From: JAJEEA01 sp965116765
Lineage (GTDB): Bacteria; Acidobacteriota; Vicinamibacteria; Vicinamibacterales; UBA8438
Assembly (NCBI GenBank): GCA_965116765.1
Contig: OZ220718.1
Coordinates: 2,604,001 to 2,668,000, forward strand
Direction of reading: 5' to 3'
DNA length: 64,000 bases
The position numbers and the translations under genes are program-made. Shown in pieces: positions 53,938 to 62,101 of this stretch (its first letter is position 1; every line of letters starts with the position of its first letter). A model generated the notes under the pieces. That model was given only the letters and a program-made list of their open reading frames with translations, was not told the origin of the DNA and did no database searches.

Positions 53938-54465
53938 CTACTGGATCGGTGCAGCCCCCGCCGGCGCGCCGTTCTGGGCGACCGGCACCGCCGCCGTCGA
54001 CTGATAGATCGTGCCTCCCTGGTTCGTGCCGAAGAAGCGCACGCCGCCGCCCGACGCGGGCGACGCCCCGACGAAGTAGGTCGTCACCACCCCGCCGGCG
54101 GCTATGCCGTTGCAGGACGGGGGCGCCCCCTCGGCCACCGGGCCGGGCGTCAGCTCCACGGAATAGCTGCTCTTCATCGACGGGTCCGAGGCGAGATCCG
54201 TGCCGATGAAGCCGTCGCCCCCGCCCACCGTCGGCGGCGTCGCCAGCAGGGCCAGGCTCGGCGCGTAGAAGCCGTTGCCGCAGCTGGCCGCGAACGTCGC
54301 CTGGGCGGCGTTGACGGCCCGCAGGGAATTCATGGCCGAAGCCTCGTTGGCGGACATGCGGGCCCGCATCAGCCCCGGCGCCGCGATGGCGGTGATGATG
54401 CCGATGATGGCAACCACCATCAGCAGTTCGATAAGGGTGAAGCCGCCGCTGCCACTGGCCTTCAT
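53938..54465 (-). CDS. pilA: type IV major pilin
   Basis: 175 residues from the ATG at 54463-54465, with AAGGAGAGG upstream. The leader MKASGSGG is cut before F9 (FTLIELLMVVAIIGIITAIA), with E13 as the conserved mature Glu5. A long N-terminal helix follows (SANEASAMNSLRAVNAAQAT). Two cysteines, C62 and C118, could form one disulfide. Several glycine-rich loops and a segment TTYFVGASPASGGGVRFFGT lie near the C-terminus. The good ribosome site and central position suggest the major subunit; a GspG-type role is less likely because pilT and pilB-type motors are present. Confidence 0.9.
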   Translation of the reverse strand: MKASGSGGFTLIELLMVVAIIGIITAIAAPGLMRARMSANEASAMNSLRAVNAAQATFAASCGNGFYAPSLALLATPPTVGGGDGFIGTDLASDPSMKSSYSVELTPGPVAEGAPPSCNGIAAGGVVTTYFVGASPASGGGVRFFGTNQGGTIYQSTAAVPVAQNGAPAGAAPIQ

Positions 54466-54893
54466 GGTGCCTCTCCTTCGTCGTTCACCGGGCGGTCTCG
54501 GCGAGCCCGCCGCGGTCGATTGACCCGCCGTCGTCACCGCACGGGCCCGGCGATCCTGCAAGGCCCGACGACGGATGTGCCCGGCTCCCGACGGCTCCGT
54601 CGCCGAGACCTCCGGACCTTCCTCGAAGCACCGCTGCAAGCATCGATCCGCCCGAGCCGCTCAGCGACGAGCCGGCGGCCGCGCCGCAGGCTCTCCGCGC
54701 GCCGCGGGCGGCGAGGCCCCGGAAACGCCGGCCTTGCGACTCCGTCGGTCGCCCGACCGGCCCGCCGACCCGCCATCCGCAAGATGAAGCCGGCCCCGGA
54801 CTCATTCTACGCCGCCGGATTCGAGAGCGCACCCGACCGCGTCCCCGGAAACGACAACCCGCGTTGCCCCGCCGCGCCGGCGAAGCCGGAGGG
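54466..54893. other. 428-base gap upstream of pilA
   Basis: No gene is supported. On the minus strand TAGAAT at 54804-54809 could be a -10, but no -35 or TG extension goes with it. I looked for a sigma-54 promoter (GG and GC 10 bases apart, TGGCAC/TTGC) and did not find a convincing one. Confidence 0.4.
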
Positions 54894-55925
54894 TCACCCC
54901 AGATCGTACTTCTTCGCGTAGTAGCGGAACGACCGAAAGCTCATGCCCAGCAACCCCGCGGCCCTGACCTTGACGCCGCCGGCCTGGTGAAGGGCCCGCG
55001 CGAGGTACTCCCGCTCGAGGTCGCGGACGTGCTTCTCGAGGACGAAGCCGGACTCCGGCAACGGCTCCGCGGGGGGCCGAGACGGTCGCCCCTCGCCGGA
55101 CGCCGCGCCGCGCGGCGGAGATTCGGGCCCGCGCTCCGGGCCCGGCGCATCGTCGAGCTCGAGGCTCTCGGCCTGGACCCGGTTCGACGCCTCGAGAACG
55201 GCGGCACGCTCGACGACGTTCTCGAGCTCGGCGACGTTCCCGGGCCACGCGTGGGCCTCGAGGACCCGCTCGGTCCCCGGAGAGAGCCCCCGGAGGTCCC
55301 GGCCCGCCTCCCGGGCGAACCGCTCGACGAAGTGGCGGGCCAGCGGCGCGATGTCCTGCCGCCGAGCGTTCAGCGGGGGCACGTGGATGGTGAAGACGCT
55401 GACGCAGTAGAAGAGGTCGCGCCGGAACGCGCCCCTCTCGACCATCGCGGCGAGGTCCCGGGTCGTCGCCAGGACGACGCGCGCCGCGGCGGCCCGCCCC
55501 GCGCCACCGCCGGGCCCGCCGCCCGCGCGCCGGAACCGGCGCTCCTTGAGGAGCCGCAGCAACACCGCCTGACCCGCCGGGCTCGCCTCGCCGACGTCGG
55601 CCAGGAAGAGGGTCCCCGGTCCGGCGGCGGCGACCGGTCCCGCCCGCCCCTCGAGGCCGCCGTCCGGATCGCGAATCGCCGCGGCCAGCGCGTCGACGGT
55701 CATCCCGACGAACGGGAGGGCGGCCCGTCCCGAGCCGCGATGAATCGCCCGCGCCACCAGCTCCTTGCCGACGCCGACGCCGCCGGTGACCAGGACCGTG
55801 GCGTCGGTGGGTGCCACGCGCGCGATTCGTTCCCGGATGCTCCGCATCTGCGGGCTGTCGCCCACGATGTCGTATGCGCCCCGCGGTCCCCGGGGCCCGG
55901 CGCCGTGCGGATCCTGCCTCGACAT
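54894..55925 (-). CDS. PilR/NtrC-like AAA+ regulator with degenerate sigma-54 motifs
   Basis: 343 residues with no receiver domain; the AAA+ domain begins after about 20 residues. Walker A is TGGVGVGKE (47-55). The GAFTGA loop that contacts sigma-54 is absent: the equivalent stretch reads LEGRAGPVAAAGPGTLF. Walker B is LFLADVGE where active proteins have LFLDEIGE, so the Asp is Ala and the Glu is Asp. Sensor/arginine-finger regions are kept (FRRDLFYCVSVFTIHVPPLN, EAHAWPGNVAELENVVERAA). The C-terminal Fis-type helix-turn-helix (LHQAGGVKVRAAGLLGMSFR) is well conserved. It probably binds DNA but may not activate sigma-54. It directly follows pilC (no gap). Confidence 0.85.
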   Translation of the reverse strand: MSRQDPHGAGPRGPRGAYDIVGDSPQMRSIRERIARVAPTDATVLVTGGVGVGKELVARAIHRGSGRAALPFVGMTVDALAAAIRDPDGGLEGRAGPVAAAGPGTLFLADVGEASPAGQAVLLRLLKERRFRRAGGGPGGGAGRAAAARVVLATTRDLAAMVERGAFRRDLFYCVSVFTIHVPPLNARRQDIAPLARHFVERFAREAGRDLRGLSPGTERVLEAHAWPGNVAELENVVERAAVLEASNRVQAESLELDDAPGPERGPESPPRGAASGEGRPSRPPAEPLPESGFVLEKHVRDLEREYLARALHQAGGVKVRAAGLLGMSFRSFRYYAKKYDLG

Positions 55926-57140
55926 TTACACGGCCATGCGGCCGATCAGATCGAAGATCGGCAGGTACATGGCGATCACGATTCCACCGATGACCAGCCC
56001 CAGCAACGCGATCATGACGGGTTCGAGGAGCGTCAGCAATCCGGCCACCGTCGCGTCGACCTCCTCCTCGCAGAAGTCGGCGACCTTGGCGAGCATGGCG
56101 TCCAACGCCCCGCTCGCCTCGCCCACGCCGATCATCTGGATGACCATGGGCGGGAACATCCCCGCCCGCCGCAAGGGCGCGGACACCGTCTCGCCCCGCT
56201 CGATGGCCGCCCGGGAGACCAGCACCGCGTCCTCGATGGCCAGGTTGCCGGCGGTCCTGGCGGTAATCTCGAGCCCGGCGAGCAGCGGGACCCCGGAGCC
56301 GAGCAGCGTGGCCAGGGTCCGGCAGAAGCGGGCGACGGCCACCTTGCGCAGGATGAGCCCCAGCACCGGGAGCCTGAGCAGCAGGGCGTCGACGGCCCGG
56401 CCTCCCCGCGGCGTGGCCCGGTACCAGCGGAACGCGAGGGCCACGGCGACCGCCGCGACGAAGAACAGGGGCGAGTACGACACGAGCGCGTCGCTCGACG
56501 CGATGACCACCCGCGTCGGCAGCGGCAACGCGGCCCCCAGCCCCTCGAAGAGCTCGTCGAAGGTCGGTATCACCTTCCACAGGATGACCCCGACGACGGC
56601 GGCGGCAATCGCCACGACCGCAATCGGATAGGTCATGGCCGACTTGACCTGCGCCCTCAGCTTGACGCTCTTCTCGATGTGCGTCGCCAGCCGCTCCAGA
56701 ATGGTGTCGAGGATGCCGCCCGCCTCGCCCGCCGCGACCATGTTCGTATAGAGGGGACCGAACGCCCGCGGGTGCGCCCGCATCGCCTCGGCGAGGCTCG
56801 AGCCGCCCTCCACGGCGCTCCGGGTCTGCAGAACGGCCTCGCGAAAGGACCGGTGGGCCTGCTGCCGGCCCAGGGTCTCGAGGCACTCCACGAGCGGCAT
56901 CCCGGCGTCGATCATCACCGAGAGCTGCCGCGTGAAGACGGCCAGGTCGCGGGCCGGCACGGACCTCGCCCGGCCCGACCTCCGGCCCCGCCTCGCGCCG
57001 CCCCGCTTCGGCGCCATGCCGTTGACGCGGACGCCCTCGCGGCCCGGAGCGGCCGCCGCCTCACGGGTGGGAGCGGCGCGCTCACCCCCGCCGCCGCGGC
57101 CGGCCCGGGTGCGTCCCGAATGGCGGAAGGTCGGCGTCAC
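55926..57140 (-). CDS. pilC: type IV pilus inner-membrane platform protein PilC
   Basis: 404 residues from the GTG at 57138-57140, which overlaps the pilT stop. A shorter start at 57017 would remove the N-terminal piece TPTFRHSGRTRAGRGGGGER that matches the family. Two T2SSF domains: SVPARDLAVFTRQLSVMIDA with AMTYPIAVVAIAAAVVGVIL, and KVAVARFCRTLATLLGSGVP with GVGEASGALDAMLAKVADFC. Three membrane helices. PilC couples the cytoplasmic ATPases to the growing pilus. Confidence 0.93.
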   Translation of the reverse strand: MTPTFRHSGRTRAGRGGGGERAAPTREAAAAPGREGVRVNGMAPKRGGARRGRRSGRARSVPARDLAVFTRQLSVMIDAGMPLVECLETLGRQQAHRSFREAVLQTRSAVEGGSSLAEAMRAHPRAFGPLYTNMVAAGEAGGILDTILERLATHIEKSVKLRAQVKSAMTYPIAVVAIAAAVVGVILWKVIPTFDELFEGLGAALPLPTRVVIASSDALVSYSPLFFVAAVAVALAFRWYRATPRGGRAVDALLLRLPVLGLILRKVAVARFCRTLATLLGSGVPLLAGLEITARTAGNLAIEDAVLVSRAAIERGETVSAPLRRAGMFPPMVIQMIGVGEASGALDAMLAKVADFCEEEVDATVAGLLTLLEPVMIALLGLVIGGIVIAMYLPIFDLIGRMAV

Positions 57141-58264
57141 CCGGCCGCCCCCCCGCCCGGAACCTGCATCGGCCGGGGGCCCCTGGTCCCCGCCCGCGAG
57201 AGGAGCGTCCGCAACTCGTCGGGCATCGACGACGCGGCCAGCGCCGTCTCCACCGAGACGCTCCCCCGTCCGACCAGGGCCGCCAGCGACTGGTTCATCG
57301 TCTGCATGCCGTGCCGCCCCTGCCCCGCCTGCATCGCGGAGTACAGCTGGTGCACCTTGTTCTCGCGAATCAGGTTGCGTACCGCGGGAGTCGGCGTCAG
57401 CACCTCGGCCGCGGCCACCCGCCCCCGGCCGTCCGCGCCGGGCAGCAGCGCCTGACACACGACGCCTTCGAGCAGGAGCGCGAGCTGGCCGCGCGCCCGG
57501 TCCTGGCGGCTGTCGGGGAACGTGTCGACGAGCCGGTTGATGGTCTGGTAGGCGGAGTTGGTGTGGGCGGTGGCGAGGGTCAGGTGGCCGGTCTCCGCGA
57601 TGCGGAAGGCCGCTTCGATGGTCTCGAAGTCCCGCAGCTCGCCGATGAGGACGACGTCGGGATCCTCGCGGAGGGCGGCCCGCAGCGCCGCCGAGAAGCT
57701 GGCGGTGTCGTTGTGGAGCTCGCGCTGATTGACGAGCGAGCGCTTGTGAGGGTGGACGTACTCGATCGGGTCCTCGATGGTCAGGATGTGCGCGTGGCGC
57801 TCGGTGTTGATGCGGTCGATCAGGGCGGCCAGGGTCGCGCTCTTCCCCGAACCGGTCGGTCCCGTCACGAGCACGAGGCCGCGGGGTCGCTCGGCCCAGC
57901 GTTCGATCACCGGCGGCAATCCCAGCTCTCCGAGGCCCCGTATCGTCTCCGGCACCCGCCGGTAGACGGCCGCGACGGCGCCCGACTGCCTGAAGAGGTT
58001 GCAGCGAAACCGCCCGATCCCGCGGACCCCGAACGAGCAGTCGAGCTCGCGGGCGTCCTCGAACCGCCTCCGCTGCCCGTCGCTCAACGCGCTGAATGCG
58101 AGCTCCCGGGTGTCGTCGGCGACCAGCCGCGGCAGGTCGAGGGCCCTGAGCTCGCCGTGGACGCGGACCTGCGGCGAAGAGCCGGCGGTCACGTGGAGAT
58201 CCGAGCCGTCGAGCTCCACCGTCGATCTCAGCAGGTCCTCCAACGTCGGCATCGGCGCTGTCAT
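57137..58264 (-). CDS. pilT: twitching motility ATPase PilT (pilus retraction)
   Basis: 375 residues. N-terminal PAS-like domain (DGSDLHVTAGSSPQVRVHGE), Walker A VTGPTGSGKSATLAALIDRI, Asp box LTIEDPIEYVHPHKRSLVNQ, Walker B DVVLIGELRDFETIEAAFRI, and His box TGHLTLATAHTNSAYQTINR. The C-terminal MQTMNQSLAALVGRGSVSVE is also PilT-like. It depolymerises pili, powering twitching. The gene follows pilB after 114 bases and is coupled to pilC by GTGA. Confidence 0.95.
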   Translation of the reverse strand: MTAPMPTLEDLLRSTVELDGSDLHVTAGSSPQVRVHGELRALDLPRLVADDTRELAFSALSDGQRRRFEDARELDCSFGVRGIGRFRCNLFRQSGAVAAVYRRVPETIRGLGELGLPPVIERWAERPRGLVLVTGPTGSGKSATLAALIDRINTERHAHILTIEDPIEYVHPHKRSLVNQRELHNDTASFSAALRAALREDPDVVLIGELRDFETIEAAFRIAETGHLTLATAHTNSAYQTINRLVDTFPDSRQDRARGQLALLLEGVVCQALLPGADGRGRVAAAEVLTPTPAVRNLIRENKVHQLYSAMQAGQGRHGMQTMNQSLAALVGRGSVSVETALAASSMPDELRTLLSRAGTRGPRPMQVPGGGAAG

Positions 58265-58378
58265 CCTGTTCCGTCTCCCCTCTCGGGCCTCGCGCGGGAC
58301 CTCGTCCCGCCCACCCCGGCGGGTCCGCCGCCGCCCGCGGGAGGCGCGCAGCGGGCCCCGCCGCGGGCCCCGGCCGGG

Positions 58379-60120
58379 TCACGTCTCCTTCAGCACCTCT
58401 TCGATGCTGGTGAGCCCTGCCGCTATCTTCCGCAGCCCGCTGGCGCGCAGCGTCACCATGCCCCCTCGACGGCATGGCGCCGAAGCTCCGCCGTCGACGC
58501 GCCCTCCCGGACCATGTCGCCGAACCGCTCGGTCACCGCCATCACCTCGTAGAGCCCGATCCGCCCCCGGTAGCCGCGGCCGCTGCACCGTTCGCAGCCC
58601 GCTCCCCGGCGCGGCACGACCCGGGCGGCCTCGTCGGCCCCGAACCCGACGGCTTCGAGCACCGGCGGCGGGGTCGGCTCGTCCTCGGCGCATCCCGTGC
58701 AGATTCGCCGCACCAGCCGCTGCGCGCAGACCAGGCTGACCGCGCCGGCGACCAGAAACGGCTCGACGCCCATGTTCACGAGCCGGTGGATCGTGCCGGC
58801 AGCGTCGTTGGTGTGCAGGGTCGAGAGCACCAGGTGACCGGTGAGGGCCGCCTTGATCGCGATCTCGGCCGTCTCGAGGTCGCGGATCTCGCCGACCAGG
58901 ATCACGTTGGGGTCCTGGCGCAGGAACGACCGCAGCGCGACCGCGAAGGTGAGCCCCGTGCTGTCGCGGGTCTGCACCTGGTTGACCCCGGCGAGGTTGA
59001 ACTCGACCGGGTCCTCCGCCGTCATGATGTTGGCGGCCGGGGTGTTGAGCCGGGAGATGGCCGAGTAGAGCGTGCTGGTCTTGCCGCTGCCGGTCGGTCC
59101 GGTCACGAGCACGAGCCCCCACGGCCGGCGAATCGCTTCTTCGAGCCGCTTCAACGACTCCGCCTCCAGACCCAGCCGGGTCATGTCGAGCATCAGCTTG
59201 CCGCGGTCGAGCAGTCGCAGCACGATCTTCTCGCCCTGCAGGGTCGGCAGGCAGGACACGCGGAAGTCGATGTCCCGGGCGGCGCCGTCCGCGTTCAGCC
59301 TCAGCTTGATGCGGCCGTCCTGGGGAAGCCGCCTCTCGGCGATGTCGAGCTTCGCCATCACCTTGAGGCGCGAGGTGATGGTGTCGCGGTACTTCGGCGG
59401 AGGCTCCATGACCTCGTACAGAACGCCGTCGATGCGGAACCGGATTCGGTACCGCTTCTCGTACGGCTCGAAGTGGACGTCGCTGGCCCCCTTCTGAATC
59501 GCCGACGCCAGCACCGCGTTGACGAGCCGCACCACCGGCGCCGTGCCGCTCTGCGTCTCGAGGGCGGTGACGTCGACCTCCTCCGCCTCGTCGATGACCT
59601 CGAGGCCCCCGCCGAGGCCGGGAACCTCCTCGAGGGCCTTCGCGGCGAGGGCGAGCCGGCTCTCCCCGAGGTCGGGCGCGGCCGCCGGGCCCGGCCCCTC
59701 GCCGTAGTACCGCTCGAGCGCGGCGCGGACGGCCGCCTGCGTCGCCACCACCGGCTCCACGCGACACCCGGTCATGAACTCGATGTCGTCGACCGCGAAG
59801 ACGTTGGCCGGATCGGACATCGCGACGGCGAGGGCGGCCCCGGTGCGGGCCAACGGGACCGTCTCGTACTTCCGGGCGGTCGCCGCGGGGAGGAGCGCGA
59901 TCGCGGCCGGCGCGATCTCGAAACGGCCGAGCTCGATGAACGGAACGCTGAACTGCCGGCTCAGCACCGCCGCGACGTCGGCGTCTCGCGCGAGACCGAG
60001 CCCCACGAGGTGAGAGCCCAGCCTGCCGCCGTCGGACCTCTGGCCCTCGAGGGCCTCGTCGATGCCGGCCTGCGTCGCGCCTCCGGTCTCGACGAGCAGT
60101 TCACCGATGCGGGCAGCCAT
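58379..60120 (-). CDS. pilB: type IV pilus assembly ATPase PilB, apparent frameshift 30 codons before the end
   Basis: Starts at the ATG 60118-60120; an upstream ATG at 60168 lies in the -10 box. MshEN domain first (ARIGELLVETGGATQAGIDE, FSVPFIELGRFEIAP). The ATPase core has Walker A VTGPTGSGKTSTLYSAISRL, Asp box AEDPVEFNLAGVNQVQ, Walker B DPNVILVGEIRDLETAEIAI, His box STLHTNDAAGTIHRL, and the zinc site CTGC...CERC. The uninterrupted frame stops at 58453 right after HAVEGAW. The family ending (GMVTLRASGLRKIAAGLTSI, EEVLKET) is in the -1 frame. One extra base in the CCCCC run at 58461-58465 restores a 580-residue protein, so an assembly error in a homopolymer is likely. Confidence 0.93.
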
Positions 60121-60166
60121 GATCTTCGGAACCGGGCGGTTGGGATCGGCCAACCGACTGACAACC

Positions 60167-60194
60167 ATTCTACGGAAGTGACGTTATTTGTCAA
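60167..60194 (-). promoter_or_regulatory. sigma-70 promoter of the pilB-pilT-pilC operon
   Basis: Minus strand TTGACA (60189-60194), 16-base spacer, TAGAAT (60167-60172), about 47 bases before the pilB ATG. No sigma-54 type elements are seen here. The remaining bases up to 60400 hold nothing recognisable. Confidence 0.65.
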
Positions 60195-60400
60195 TCCGCC
60201 GGCCGATCGCGACCATATTCGACGTCTCGTTGTCACTTTGGCCGGGGGTTCGCTCGGATCGGAAGGAAGAGGTGGAAGCCGCCGCAGTCGGACGGGCGGA
60301 TACGCAGCCCGCGCGGAGCGAAGGCGGGAGAGGACGCTGGGGTGGTGGAGACCGGGAACCGGCCGCGGCCGGGACGCCGCGCGGGCCCCGCGGACCGGCG

Positions 60401-60952
60401 TCAACCGACGATGACGGCGCCCGCGACCACGGTCGTCCAGAGCCCCTGCTTGTCACCCACCGCGGTCTGGGTGACGGCCTGCGTCCGGACGATCTTGTTC
60501 GACAGCCGGTAGACCTCCTTCTTCTCGTCCCAGCTCTTGTCGGGGTCGAACTCGAGGCCCAGGGTGGTGGCGAGCATCTCCGCCGCCAGCTCCTCGGCGT
60601 AGTCGCCGGCGGTGTCCTCGTTCTCGCCGAAGCTGTGATGCTCGGACAGGTAGCCGAACAGCCGGCGGTCGCGGGGAATCGCGACCCCGATCGACGCCGC
60701 CACGAGCCGGTGGGGCTCGCGGGTGGCGGCCTCCGACATCACCGCGAACGCGATCTGGCCGGGCTTGAGCTTCCGGACCCCGGTGGACCTCGGCAGGATG
60801 CGGCACCCCGGGGGGAAGATGCTCGACACCCGGACGAGATTGCAGGCCGCGATGTCGGCCGAGCGCAGCGCCAGCTCGAACGAGGTCAGCTTCTCGCGGT
60901 GCTTGCCGACGCCCTTGGTGAAGAAGAGCTCCTTGGGGACGAGTTCGATCAC
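60401..60952 (-). CDS. pdaD: pyruvoyl-dependent arginine decarboxylase
   Basis: 183 residues from a GTG at 60950-60952. The self-cleavage site is RVSSIFPPGC (S43-S44); cleavage between the two serines makes the pyruvoyl cofactor on the new alpha chain. LTSFELALRSADIAACNLVR and EDTAGDYAEELAAEMLATTL match the family, whose members convert arginine to agmatine in polyamine synthesis or acid resistance. No polyamine gene is adjacent; the gene stands alone, divergent from the YIP1 operon. Ribosome-site evidence for the GTG is weak. Confidence 0.9.
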   Translation of the reverse strand: MIELVPKELFFTKGVGKHREKLTSFELALRSADIAACNLVRVSSIFPPGCRILPRSTGVRKLKPGQIAFAVMSEAATREPHRLVAASIGVAIPRDRRLFGYLSEHHSFGENEDTAGDYAEELAAEMLATTLGLEFDPDKSWDEKKEVYRLSNKIVRTQAVTQTAVGDKQGLWTTVVAGAVIVG

Positions 60953-61154
60953 GTGGCTCTGCCGGGGAGGAGTCGCGGGTGGCCGGAGGCGCCGACGGGA
61001 GTCCGTCGGAACATTCGAGACGCAGTGTTCGACCGTAGTGCAAGCAGCCGCAGGCTGTCAAGGACGGGCGGCGCGCGGGAACGGCGCGGGAGGCCCCGGC
61101 GGGATTGAACATCTGGCCGGTCCGGGGCGTATACGGTACGACGGCGCGGCGCGA

Positions 61155-61239
61155 CGAGGAGTCGGCGCCGTACCAGGATGGGGACTCCTGGAGGGTGGGT
61201 CGGGCGCCATGCGGGGCCGGAGGCGACGTTCGCCGGGCC
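61155..61239 (+). repeat. diverged copy of the dispersed intergenic element (between pdaD and YIP1)
   Basis: Left arm GAGGAGTCGGCGCCGT, right arm GGGGACTCCTGG (ending 61191), then the module GAGGGTGGGTCGGGCGCC, GGGGCCGGAGGCGACGTT and CGCCGGGCC. It lies in the 410-base divergent gap 60953-61362, where no gene is visible. Confidence 0.6.
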
Positions 61240-61305
61240 GGGCTCACCGCGCCGACCGACCGGTCGACGAGAGCGGAGGACGGAATACCGAGGGCAAACG
61301 AGGGG

Positions 61306-61311
61306 TAAAAT
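61306..61311 (+). promoter_or_regulatory. possible -10 for the YIP1-MacA-MacB operon
   Basis: TAAAAT, about 50 bases before the ATG at 61363, without a clear -35. An alternative pair further upstream is TTGAAC (61105-61110) and TATACG (61130-61135), spaced 19 bases. Confidence 0.3.
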
Positions 61312-61362
61312 GGCAGGTTACCGTCGGCGCCCGAAACCGACGTCTCCTACACGATTCGAGCC

Positions 61363-62097
61363 ATGACCGAAGAGACCGACGCGGCGCGACCCGAGGACGG
61401 ACCCTCCCCGCACCTCGCGGCACGCCTGTTGGGAGTGCTGCTGTCGCCGCGCTCCACGTTCGCCGCGATCGTGGACCGACCCCGTCCGTTCGGGGCCCTC
61501 GCGGCCACGTGTCTCTGCGCCGCCGTCGCTGCCGGCTGGCTGTCCAGCACCGAGCTGGGCCAGCAGATGATCCTGGAGCAGCAGATCGACGGCATGGAGG
61601 CGTTCGGCATGACGGTCACGGACGAGCTCTACGCCGAGATGGAACGCAACCTCGAGGGCTCCTGGTACTTCAGCGCCCTGGGCCCCGTGGTCTCCTTCCC
61701 GATCATCACGTTGATCATCGCCGGGCTCGTGTGGACCACCTGCTACGTCATCCTCGGAGCGCATGCACCCTTCAAGGCGATGTACGCGGTCGTGACCCAC
61801 GCCGGGGCCGTCAGCATCGTCCAGCAGGTGTTCACGGTGCCCCTCAACTACATGCGCGGGGCCATGAGCGTACCCACGACGGTGTCGGCCCTGCTGCCGA
61901 TGCTTGAAGAAGGCACCTTCGTCCAGCGAACGCTGGGCCTCGTCGAGCTCTTCACCGTGTGGCAGTTCTTCCTGCTTGCGGTGGGAACCGGGGTCCTCTA
62001 CAAGCGGCGCACGGGCCCCATCGCCACCATCTTCTACAGCCTGTACGCGGTAGTCGCGATCGCGGCCGGCTTCATCATGTCTCGCCTGGGAGGGTGA
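61363..62097 (+). CDS. YIP1 family membrane protein
   Basis: 244 residues. LAARLLGVLLSPRSTFAAIV is the cytoplasmic entry segment typical of bacterial YIP1 proteins. About five membrane helices follow: ALAATCLCAAVAAGWLSS, ALGPVVSFPIITLIIAGLVW, VVTHAGAVSIVQQVFTVPL, LVELFTVWQFFLLAVGTG, and IFYSLYAVVAIAAGFIM. The role in bacteria is unknown. In Acidobacteriota such genes often precede MacA/MacB-type export genes, as here (4-base gap to the adaptor), suggesting a shared function in export. Confidence 0.82.
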   Translation: MTEETDAARPEDGPSPHLAARLLGVLLSPRSTFAAIVDRPRPFGALAATCLCAAVAAGWLSSTELGQQMILEQQIDGMEAFGMTVTDELYAEMERNLEGSWYFSALGPVVSFPIITLIIAGLVWTTCYVILGAHAPFKAMYAVVTHAGAVSIVQQVFTVPLNYMRGAMSVPTTVSALLPMLEEGTFVQRTLGLVELFTVWQFFLLAVGTGVLYKRRTGPIATIFYSLYAVVAIAAGFIMSRLGG

Positions 62098-62101
62098 TCC
62101 G

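Noticed and set aside
54466..54893. Sigma-54 promoter for pilA
   Set aside because: No GG-N10-GC pair with the expected -24/-12 context was found on the minus strand.
60121..60168. ATG at 60168 for pilB
   Set aside because: It overlaps the -10 hexamer, and the added residues are not part of the MshEN domain.
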